A stretch of 64,000 bases of DNA from Treponema sp. (GTDB lineage: Bacteria > Spirochaetota > Spirochaetia > Treponematales > Treponemataceae), in assembly GCA_017449285.1 (NCBI GenBank), contig JAFSJX010000009.1, forward strand, positions 62,001-126,000, written 5' to 3'. This document shows, piece by piece, positions 18,014 through 26,651 of the stretch. The notes below the pieces were generated by a model. The model was not told where the DNA came from and made no database searches. It saw nothing but the letters and a program-made list of their open reading frames with translations. The first letter of the stretch is position 1. Each line of letters starts with the position of its first letter. Position numbers and translations under genes: made by a program.

Positions 18014-21000
18014 ATGAAAAATTCTGAAAAAGTGGCGACTGTCGCAGGAATCGGACTATTTGTTCTTGCGGCATTATTTTCCATATCTTTGCTTATAATT
18101 TTATTTGACTTTGGCGGAGCAAATCCCGCGAGCCAGAGTATTTTGTACCGCACGGGAAAAATGCTTATAGGCGTGTACGGACTTTGCTCATGGTTGATTC
18201 CGTTGTTTTTGATTGTGGCGGCATTCCAATGTTTTAGTTCGGAAAGGTCGATTAAGCGGGCGATTTTGCTTTTGGGCTCAATTTTTCCGTTCTTTACGTT
18301 GGATGCGCTGGAACACATTTGCCGCATGATTGCCTCTACAAATACGGGTTCAGTTTTGGGAATCAAGTTGACCACGGCGTTGCTGATTGGTTTGGTTATT
18401 GTGGCGGTGGAATATGCGCTGATTGCCATGCTGGGAGACATTTTACAGAATATAGTCGCTCCCCGTTCTGATGATGACGAAGATGATGAAAATGACAATT
18501 TTGATGAAGATATGCGGTTTTCGGTGACAGCTCCTCAAAAACAGGAGGAAGATGATGAGCCGAAAGCGGAAGAATCTTCTGATGAATCGACTGACGAAGC
18601 GGTAGAAGAATCGACGGAAGAATCAGATGAAACGGAATTGCTTGCCGAAGATGACCAAAATCCGCCAGAACGAACTGCTCCCGAAACGCTGGATAACGGC
18701 GAATACAATCCGTTTGCTCATGTGTTTGAGAACATTTCGTCTTCAAACGAAGTTGCCGAGTCAGCCGAATCTCACGAAAAAGCGCAGGAAGCAGAATCTA
18801 GCGAATTTGAACCCGAAGTTGTGGCGGACGAAGAACCCGAAGATATAAAAGAACCCGAAACGATTGAAGAATCCGAAGATAATTTTATTCCCCCGTTTCC
18901 GCGCGAAGTGCCGCATTACAATGAGAATGCCTTTTTTCCCGAGCCAGAAGAGCCAACGGAAGTGCTGGAATTAGATACGTTCAACCCCGAACATGACTCA
19001 TACGTGGGCATGGAAGAACCCAAGGAAGAAATCCCTGAAGATGTTGAGCCGATAGAGGACGAAATTGACGAAGACTTTATGGCGGACGAAGATGACGGGG
19101 CAGAAGAAATTGATTCTGAAGATGATACGCTGGCGGAAGAAGATTTTTTTGAAGAAGATGACGTGCAGAATCAGATGCTGGTTACCGAACCTGTTGAGCC
19201 AGATGATGATTTTAACGATGATTCACTTGATGACAGCGATTTTCTGGAAGATTACACCGATGAATCCGATGTAGACACATCTTTTGATACCGATATTTTT
19301 GATTCAGAAGATGCAGAGAATGCAGAAGAATCAGCGGATGAAGATACTGCGGACGAGGCAGAAACCGTAACCGTGGTGCAGCCGACTGTTCCCCAGCGTT
19401 CTGGACTGGACGCAATTTTTGCCGAAATGGACGATGATGCCGCTTCTGACCCCGTTTTTGACGAGGAGGAAGAAATTTCCGTTCCCGTTCCCCAGGATTC
19501 TGCTCCCGCTGAGTCTGAGGCAGAACCTGTTGATCCGCTTGCTCCGCCTGTAGTAGACAGTGATGGCATTCCCTATGGAACGGCAGAACCGATTGATTTT
19601 GAGGAAATCGATTTGTCAGAGATGGACGATAAGGAAGAAGAAGTTTCTGTCATTCAGAAGAATGATTTTGACGAGGACGATGAAGGTGTCGCTCGTTTGG
19701 AAAAGCCCGCTCCGCTTGTGGAAGAGCTGAAGCCAGAGCCAAAAAAACTGCGCGGGCCGTATAAAGTTCCCACGGAAGGCATTTTGGACACGTATTCCAA
19801 CGGCGAATATTGGCTGATAGATGAAGAGACCAAAAAGGCCGCAAGCGATTTAAAAGAAACGCTCAGCGAGTTCAAAATTGAAGCCGAAGTGACGGGAATC
19901 CGCAAAGGTCCGGTCGTCACAATGTTTGAGATTTTGCCCGCACCTGGCGTAAAACTGAGCAAAATTGTCGCCTTGCAGGATAATATTGCCCTGCGGCTTG
20001 CGGCAAGCAGTGTCCGTATCGTTGCGCCCATTCCCGGAAAACATGCCGTTGGCATTGAAGTGCCGAACAAAGAACGCGCCGTGGTCAGTTTTAAGGAAAT
20101 CGTGGACTTGGATTTGCCACAGTTCAACAAAATGGCAATTCCAGTTATTTTGGGCAAAGATATTTCTGGTGAGCCTCAGGTGCTTGATTTGGCAAAAACG
20201 CCGCACCTCTTGATTGCAGGTTCAACGGGCGCAGGAAAGTCAGTCTGCGTGAACAGCATGATTCTTTCCATTTTGTACAAACGCAGCCCGCAGCAAGTCA
20301 AGTTGATTATGATTGACCCAAAAGTGGTCGAACTGAAACTGTACAACGATATTCCGCATCTGCTTACGCCCGTCATCACGGAAAGCAAAAAAGCATTCCA
20401 GTCGCTCCAATATTGTCTGTGCGAGATGGAACGCCGCTATGCATGCTTGGACGGGATGGGCGTGCGCGACATTACCAGTTACAACAAGCGCATTGTAGAG
20501 CGCAACATTGCGGCAGAAAAATTGCCGTACATCGTAGTGATTATTGACGAATTTGCTGATTTGATGGCGACCACAGGAAAAGAACTGGAATCCACGATTG
20601 CCCGCCTTGCCGCTATGAGCCGCGCCGTGGGTATTCATCTGGTGCTTGCAACACAACGTCCGTCAATCGACGTTATCACTGGTCTGATTAAGGCGAACAT
20701 TCCTAGCCGAATCGCATTCATGGTCGCTTCCAAAATGGACAGCCGTATCATCATCGATCAGGTGGGCGCGGAAAAATTGCTTGGCAAAGGCGATATGCTT
20801 TATGCCAGCGCGACAGACCCGTTCCCCGTTCGTATTCAGGGTACATTGGTCAACGATAACGAAGTGGAACGCGTTGTTGAGTATGTTAAGCAATACGGCG
20901 AGCCAGAATACATTGACGATGAAATTTTTGTGGACGATGACGATGATGGTGGCTCAGGACCGGGCTTGTTCAGCGATGGCGAAGACCCCTTATACGATGA

Positions 21001-21172
21001 GGCGTTGCAGATTGTGGTGCAGGCAGGAAAGGCGAGCGCAAGTTACATTCAGCGTCGCCTAAAAATCGGTTACAATCGTGCCGCCCGCCTTGTGGAAGAA
21101 ATGGAAGAGCGAGGCATCGTAGGTCCTGCGAACGGTTCAAAGCCCCGCGAAGTGATTCACGCACCGAACTAA
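18014..21172 (+). CDS. ftsK: FtsK/SpoIIIE DNA translocase with very long acidic linker
   Basis: Septum-associated DNA pump, 1,052 residues; start ATG 18014 with TTGGGAGAACCG upstream. Residues 10-145 hold four hydrophobic membrane segments. About residues 150-570 form a low-complexity Asp/Glu-rich linker. The motor follows: LRLAASSVRIVAPIPGKHAVGIE near 655, Walker A STGAGKS near 737, Walker B VVIIDEFAD near 838, and TQRPSIDVITGLIKANIPSRIA near 880. The last 65 residues are the gamma winged helix (ASYIQRRLKIGYNRAARLVE) that reads polarity sequences. The family usually has a Pro/Gln-rich or short linker; the acidity here is distinctive. It acts at division, moving chromosome ends and guiding dimer resolution. 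Confidence 0.95.
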   Translation: MKNSEKVATVAGIGLFVLAALFSISLLIILFDFGGANPASQSILYRTGKMLIGVYGLCSWLIPLFLIVAAFQCFSSERSIKRAILLLGSIFPFFTLDALEHICRMIASTNTGSVLGIKLTTALLIGLVIVAVEYALIAMLGDILQNIVAPRSDDDEDDENDNFDEDMRFSVTAPQKQEEDDEPKAEESSDESTDEAVEESTEESDETELLAEDDQNPPERTAPETLDNGEYNPFAHVFENISSSNEVAESAESHEKAQEAESSEFEPEVVADEEPEDIKEPETIEESEDNFIPPFPREVPHYNENAFFPEPEEPTEVLELDTFNPEHDSYVGMEEPKEEIPEDVEPIEDEIDEDFMADEDDGAEEIDSEDDTLAEEDFFEEDDVQNQMLVTEPVEPDDDFNDDSLDDSDFLEDYTDESDVDTSFDTDIFDSEDAENAEESADEDTADEAETVTVVQPTVPQRSGLDAIFAEMDDDAASDPVFDEEEEISVPVPQDSAPAESEAEPVDPLAPPVVDSDGIPYGTAEPIDFEEIDLSEMDDKEEEVSVIQKNDFDEDDEGVARLEKPAPLVEELKPEPKKLRGPYKVPTEGILDTYSNGEYWLIDEETKKAASDLKETLSEFKIEAEVTGIRKGPVVTMFEILPAPGVKLSKIVALQDNIALRLAASSVRIVAPIPGKHAVGIEVPNKERAVVSFKEIVDLDLPQFNKMAIPVILGKDISGEPQVLDLAKTPHLLIAGSTGAGKSVCVNSMILSILYKRSPQQVKLIMIDPKVVELKLYNDIPHLLTPVITESKKAFQSLQYCLCEMERRYACLDGMGVRDITSYNKRIVERNIAAEKLPYIVVIIDEFADLMATTGKELESTIARLAAMSRAVGIHLVLATQRPSIDVITGLIKANIPSRIAFMVASKMDSRIIIDQVGAEKLLGKGDMLYASATDPFPVRIQGTLVNDNEVERVVEYVKQYGEPEYIDDEIFVDDDDDGGSGPGLFSDGEDPLYDEALQIVVQAGKASASYIQRRLKIGYNRAARLVEEMEERGIVGPANGSKPREVIHAPN

Positions 21173-21179
21173 AAATAAA

Positions 21180-21208
21180 TCCCTGCCGCTCTGACAGGGA
21201 TTTTTTTA
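21180..21208 (+). terminator. Terminator after ftsK
   Basis: Stem TCCCTG / CAGGGA (21180-21185 with 21195-21200) with a 9-base loop, followed by TTTTTTTA. It starts 8 bases after the ftsK stop and faces the convergent CBM48 gene. Confidence 0.8.
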
Positions 21209-21233
21209 TATCAAAATTATTCGCCGTGGCTAC

Positions 21234-21647
21234 TTACTTTGATTTTTTTGCGCAAGCCTTTTTTGCAGCCGCAGGTTTCTTTGCAGCGGGCTTTTTTTCT
21301 GCTGCGGCTTTCTTTGCGGGAGCATCTTTTTTTGCTTCAACGCAGACAACCACGCTGTTATCAGTGCTGCTGAAAGGAGCGGGAATGTATTTGTCTGCTT
21401 CCCAGTCGTTATCCCAGCGGCTTCCATCTAACAGATAGCGGAACTGATATTCTTTGCCAGCGTCCAATTCGAGTTCTACAGAGAATGAGCCGTCTTTTGC
21501 TTTTTTAAGCGGGGTTTCAGTACTGCTCCAGCTATTGAAGTCACCAGCGATAGAAATTGTCTTTGCACCCTGTGCAGCATCTTTCTTTACTGTAAAAACA
21601 ACCTTGCACTTTTTGCCATCGGCAGAAAAAGTCTTTTTTAATGCCAT
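21234..21647 (-). CDS. CBM48 glycogen-binding domain with histone-like Lys/Ala tail
   Basis: Small 137-residue cytoplasmic protein. Residues 10-100 form a single CBM48 (isoamylase/AMPK-beta type) domain with TISIAGDFNSWS, the aromatic and Leu positions of the fold, and YQFRYLLDGSRWDNDWEADK. Residues 105-137 are a basic low-complexity tail of KKAAAEKKPAAKKPAAAKK type, like histone H1 or bacterial histone-like HC1 tails. There is no enzymatic domain. Such stand-alone CBM48 proteins occur in spirochaetes and are often mis-named branching enzymes. The tail could bind nucleic acid, polyphosphate or ribosomes. The start ATG 21647 has AGAGG about 11 bases upstream; a GAGATT/AATCTC palindrome (21684-21697) lies in its 5' region. 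Confidence 0.88.
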   Translation of the reverse strand: MALKKTFSADGKKCKVVFTVKKDAAQGAKTISIAGDFNSWSSTETPLKKAKDGSFSVELELDAGKEYQFRYLLDGSRWDNDWEADKYIPAPFSSTDNSVVVCVEAKKDAPAKKAAAEKKPAAKKPAAAKKACAKKSK

Positions 21648-21819
21648 AAAGCCTTACCTCTTTTATTATATTCACAACTTCCCGAGATTAAAATCTCAAG
21701 GTAGATAATAGTATAATGAAAAAATATTTTTTGGTATAGTGGGTTTGCAAAATTTGTTGTGCTAGAAGAGATTTTTTTTCAGAATTTCTCAAAAAAATGC
21801 GTATCATGCAGAGAAAAAT

Positions 21820-21848
21820 TTGACAACGCGGAAAGACGGATTTACAAT
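21820..21848 (+). promoter_or_regulatory. Promoter of cstA
   Basis: Perfect TTGACA (21820-21825), 17-base spacer, TACAAT (21843-21848). Transcription should begin about 65 bases before the cstA start codon. Confidence 0.75.
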
Positions 21849-21920
21849 AAATTTAAAAAGTAAAGCCGCTTGAGAAGCGATTGAAAAAAAAGCATTCCCA
21901 TCCAGACTTTAGGAGGTTTT

Positions 21921-23429
21921 ATGGTAACATTCTTTGTTGCATTGGCCATCCTTATTGGTGGCTACTTCGTGTATGGTTCTCTCGTAGAGAAAATTTTCAA
22001 GCCGACGGACAATCCGACGCCTGCAATGGTAAATCCTGACGGCGTTGACTACGTTCCGATTCCAGCGGCAAAAGCATTCCTTATTCAGCTTTTGAACATT
22101 GCGGGTCTTGGCCCAATCTTCGGCGCGATTTCAGGCGCAATGTGGGGACCGAGCGTTTACATTTGGATTGTATTCGGTACGCTGCTTGCTGGTGCAGTCC
22201 ACGATTTCACCGCTGGTATGCTTTCAGAGAGAAACGATGGCGCGTCTATTTCTGAGGTCACGGGAAAATACCTTGGTCCTGTAATGCACAATGTAATGCG
22301 CGTGTTTTCGGTCATCCTTCTTGTCTTGGTCGGTGTCGTATTCATGGTTGGTCCTGCTGGTCTTCTTGCAAAACTTACCCCAGACTGGCTCAATGTCCGG
22401 GTATGGACGGTAATCATCCTCTGTTACTACTTCCTTGCAACCCTTCTTCCAATCGATAAAATCATCGGTAAAGTCTATCCTTTCTTCGGAATTCTTTTGA
22501 TTTTGATGGCATTCGGAATCATCATCGGAACAATGGTTCATTCTGGCGAACGCCCCATGATGGAAATGACCCTCAAAAACCTCTATCCAGGAAACGTAGA
22601 TGGAACAGGAGTTCGCCCAATCTGGCCGCTCATGTTCATTACGGTTGCCTGTGGCGCAATCTCAGGCTTCCACGCAACCCAGTCGCCAATCGTTTCCCGC
22701 TGTATCAAGAGCGAAAAAGAAGGACGTAAAATCTTCTACGGTGCAATGGTCGCAGAAGGTATCATCGCATTGATTTGGGCAAGCGCGGCCGTCGCATTCT
22801 TCTGGAACAAGGACGGAAGCGGCACTGGTCTTTCTGCCCTCAAAGCAATCGGCGGTGGAAACTCAAGCTCTGTTTACGACATGTGTGTTGCCCTGCTCGG
22901 CAAAGTTGGCGGTCCAATCGCATTGCTCGGCGTTATCGTCTGCCCGATTACATCAGGTGATACCGCATTCCGCAGCGCACGTATGACAATCTTTGACTGG
23001 TTCAAACTGGACGAAAAGAATATCAAAGTGCGTCTGGGCGCGGCTATTCCGCTGCTTTTGATTGGCTACGGAATTTCTTTCATCAACTACAACGTGGTAT
23101 GGCGGTACTTCTCATGGTCTAACCAGACTTTGGCAATGATTGTCCTCTGGGCTGGTGCCGTTTATCTTGCCTCAAACTATGAGAACAAGAACCGTTGCTG
23201 GGTTGCCGCTTGTCCTGCAACATTCATGTCAGCAGTTTCAATTACTTACCTGATGTACGCTCCTGAATGTTTCAATTTGGGCGCAAAGGGGGCGACAGGT
23301 CTCACCATTTCTTACACGGTCGGAATTGTTGCCGCGGTGGTGTTCTTGGGAATCTTCCTGTTCACCGCATACAGAAATCCGAAAGCAAGCCTTGAACGAC
23401 AGAAAAAAATTGTCATCGGTCGAAAATAA
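21921..23429 (+). CDS. cstA: CstA-family carbon starvation transporter
   Basis: Inner-membrane transporter of the CstA family, 502 residues, with many hydrophobic spans starting at residue 2. Signature regions include QLLNIAGLGPIFGAISGAMWG near 56, HDFTAGMLSERNDGASISEVTGKYLG near 94, and GAISGFHATQSPIVSRCIKSE near 240. The family imports peptides or pyruvate during carbon limitation. The protein is shorter than the 700-residue E. coli CstA, as in many anaerobes. AGGAGGTTTT directly precedes the ATG. It is monocistronic, with its own promoter and a strong terminator. No sensor kinase pair (BtsSR/LytTR type) is next to it. Confidence 0.95.
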   Translation: MVTFFVALAILIGGYFVYGSLVEKIFKPTDNPTPAMVNPDGVDYVPIPAAKAFLIQLLNIAGLGPIFGAISGAMWGPSVYIWIVFGTLLAGAVHDFTAGMLSERNDGASISEVTGKYLGPVMHNVMRVFSVILLVLVGVVFMVGPAGLLAKLTPDWLNVRVWTVIILCYYFLATLLPIDKIIGKVYPFFGILLILMAFGIIIGTMVHSGERPMMEMTLKNLYPGNVDGTGVRPIWPLMFITVACGAISGFHATQSPIVSRCIKSEKEGRKIFYGAMVAEGIIALIWASAAVAFFWNKDGSGTGLSALKAIGGGNSSSVYDMCVALLGKVGGPIALLGVIVCPITSGDTAFRSARMTIFDWFKLDEKNIKVRLGAAIPLLLIGYGISFINYNVVWRYFSWSNQTLAMIVLWAGAVYLASNYENKNRCWVAACPATFMSAVSITYLMYAPECFNLGAKGATGLTISYTVGIVAAVVFLGIFLFTAYRNPKASLERQKKIVIGRK

Positions 23430-23451
23430 GCGATAGATAGTTTTTCGGATG

Positions 23452-23502
23452 AAAGGGCTGTCCTAGAAGTGATAAAACTTCGCAAAAGGACAGCCTTTTT
23501 TC
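23452..23502 (+). terminator. Terminator after cstA
   Basis: Stem GGCTGTCCT / AGGACAGCC (23456-23464 with 23487-23495), inner extension GAAGT/ACTTC, then TTTTTT. Confidence 0.85.
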
Positions 23503-23574
23503 GTGCGGCTGGAAAAATAAAGTTGATTTTCTGCTTTCCATTTTCTGCAAAATCTGCAAAATCAAAAAAAACAT

Positions 23575-23602
23575 TTGACTTCTCTAAAATATGATTTAGA
23601 CT
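23575..23602 (+). promoter_or_regulatory. Promoter of the mglBAC operon
   Basis: TTGACT (23575-23580), 16-base spacer, TAGACT (23597-23602), about 48 bases before the mglB start codon. Confidence 0.55.
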
Positions 23603-23635
23603 AGAGATTAAGGGAAATTGCTTTTTCATAAATAA

Positions 23636-24853
<1,218 letters not shown>

Positions 24854-24876
24854 GGTATATCAAGATTCTTTTTATT

Positions 24877-25045
24877 GCCACACGGATTCGGGGTGACTAA
24901 AAACTTCGGTGCATACGGTCATTGAGCCTGTCGAAATGACCGTGTACGCTATATCATGGTGGTTTCGATAAACGGCTTGAAACTTCGTTGCCGTGTTACA
25001 ACCACCGCAATTTGAACTTATTGGACATCCCCGAATCCGTGTGGC
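24877..25045 (+). repeat. Large branched inverted repeat between mglB and mglA
   Basis: A perfect 17-bp inverted repeat (GCCACACGGATTCGGGG at 24877-24893 with its complement at 25029-25045) encloses two further palindromes: ACGGTCATT/AATGACCGT (24915-24923 with 24935-24943, inner sequence GAGCCTGTCG) and GGTGGTT/AACCACC (24958-24964 with 25000-25006). The outer stem is followed by TATTTTTTAA and then the mglA ribosome binding site. The RNA should fold as a multibranch structure that can terminate or protect the upstream mglB mRNA, giving more binding protein than ATPase. Confidence 0.8.
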
Positions 25046-25063
25046 TATTTTTTAAGGAACACT

Positions 25064-26557
25064 ATGAGTGAATTAGTTCTACAAATAAAAAACCTGTCAA
25101 AATCGTTCGGCAAAAATAAGGTTCTTGACGGAATCAATCTGACGGTCGGCGAAGGCTCTGTTCTGGGGCTGATGGGCGAAAATGGTGCGGGCAAGTCCAC
25201 CATGATGAAATGTCTTTTCGGCATTTATGCCAAGGACGAGGGGCAGTTCCTCTTGTGCGGGAAGCCCGTCAATTTTAAGAATCCAAAAGAAGCACTCGAA
25301 AGCGGTGTTGCGATGGTTCATCAGGAATTGAACCAGTGCCTTGACCGCTCGGTGGCTGACAATCTGTATCTGGGGCGATACCCGAAAAAACTCGGCGTTA
25401 TTGATGAAGCAAAAATGCTCAAAGACAGCATCAATCTTTTTGCTTCCCTGAATATGAACGTAAACCCGCGCACCATCATGCGCACCATGTCGGTCTCCCA
25501 GCGGCAGATGGTTGAAATTGCAAAGGCGGTTTCCTATGACGCAAAAATCATCGTTCTTGACGAGCCGACCTCATCTTTAACTGAAAATGAAGTGCAGAAA
25601 CTCTTTTCCATCGTCACTGACTTGAAGAAAAAGGGAGTTTCGTTTGTCTATATCTCGCACAAAATGGACGAAATCTTTCAGGTCTGCGATCAGGTTGCGG
25701 TCTTGCGCGACGGTAAGATGATTATGCAGAAAGATGCAAAGGAAACGGAGATGGGCGAACTGATTACGGCAATGGTCGGTCGTTCGCTGGACAAACGTTT
25801 CCCCGATGTTGACAACGAGCCGGGTGACTACTGCCTTGAAGTGAACAATCTTTCCACAAAATACGCGCCTTATCTTGAAGACATTTCGTTCAAAGTCAAA
25901 AAAGGTGAGATTTTCGGGCTGTACGGGCTTGTCGGCGCGGGGCGTTCTGAACTGCTGGAATCGCTTTTTGGCGTGCGCACAATCTCCACGGGAACGATTT
26001 CCTACGCGGGAAAGAAACTTCATTTTGCAAGCAGCAAGGATGCGATGGAACACGGTTTCGCGCTTGTCACGGAGGAACGGAAACTGAACGGCATGTTCGG
26101 AAAGGACACCATCAAGTTCAACACGGTCATCACCAATCTTGAAAGCTACAAAACAGGCGGCATTCTCTCCGAGCGGAAGATGGCAGAGGCGGCAGAGCGC
26201 GAAATTAAGCAGATGCACACCAAATGCGTGTCTTCGGAAGAATTGATTTCCTCGCTTTCGGGCGGAAACCAGCAGAAAGTCATCATCGGAAAATGGATGG
26301 AACGAAGCCCGGAAGTTTTCTTGCTTGACGAGCCGACGCGCGGCATTGACGTGGGCGCAAAATACGAAATCTACCAGTTGATTATCCGCATGGCAAAAGA
26401 GGGAAAGACCATCATCGTCGTTTCAAGCGAAATGCCTGAGATTTTGGGCATTACCAACCGAATCGCCGTTATGTCGAACCATCGTCTTGCGGGAATCGTA
26501 GACACCAAAACAACTGACCAGGAAGCCTTGCTAAAACTTTCTGCGAAGTATCTGTAA
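25064..26557 (+). CDS. mglA: MglA-type sugar ABC transporter ATPase (two ABC domains)
   Basis: Cytoplasmic ATPase, 497 residues, two fused nucleotide-binding domains. The first has Walker A GENGAGKST (about 38-46), signature MSVSQRQMVEIAKA near 146 and Walker B IIVLDEPTSSL near 165. The second has a degenerate Walker A (LVGAGRSELL near 290), signature LSGGNQQKV near 402 and Walker B VFLLDEPTRGIDVG near 422. This asymmetry is standard for CUT2 ATPases such as MglA, RbsA and XylG. It energises uptake with MglB and MglC. AAGGAACACT precedes the ATG. Confidence 0.95.
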   Translation: MSELVLQIKNLSKSFGKNKVLDGINLTVGEGSVLGLMGENGAGKSTMMKCLFGIYAKDEGQFLLCGKPVNFKNPKEALESGVAMVHQELNQCLDRSVADNLYLGRYPKKLGVIDEAKMLKDSINLFASLNMNVNPRTIMRTMSVSQRQMVEIAKAVSYDAKIIVLDEPTSSLTENEVQKLFSIVTDLKKKGVSFVYISHKMDEIFQVCDQVAVLRDGKMIMQKDAKETEMGELITAMVGRSLDKRFPDVDNEPGDYCLEVNNLSTKYAPYLEDISFKVKKGEIFGLYGLVGAGRSELLESLFGVRTISTGTISYAGKKLHFASSKDAMEHGFALVTEERKLNGMFGKDTIKFNTVITNLESYKTGGILSERKMAEAAEREIKQMHTKCVSSEELISSLSGGNQQKVIIGKWMERSPEVFLLDEPTRGIDVGAKYEIYQLIIRMAKEGKTIIVVSSEMPEILGITNRIAVMSNHRLAGIVDTKTTDQEALLKLSAKYL

Positions 26558-26565
26558 AAGAGTAC

Positions 26566-26628
26566 GGTGGTTGAGCCAGTCGAAACCACCAACAATTGCA
26601 AGGTCATTTCGACATTGCTCAATGACCT
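26566..26628 (+). repeat. Two REP-like palindromes between mglA and mglC
   Basis: GGTGGTT...AACCACC (26566-26590, inner GAGCCAGTCGA) and AGGTCATT...AATGACCT (26601-26628, inner TCGACATTGCTC). They belong to the same family as the palindromes between mglB and mglA: the inner GAGCC(T/A)GTCGA is conserved or present as its reverse complement, while the stems differ by paired compensatory changes. Confidence 0.8.
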
Positions 26629-26651
26629 CAGCAAAATCAAGGAGACCAAAT

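Noticed and set aside
24877-25045. Insertion sequence or integron site between mglB and mglA
   Set aside because: There is no transposase frame or target duplication; the inverted repeat fits an RNA attenuator with REP-like palindromes better.
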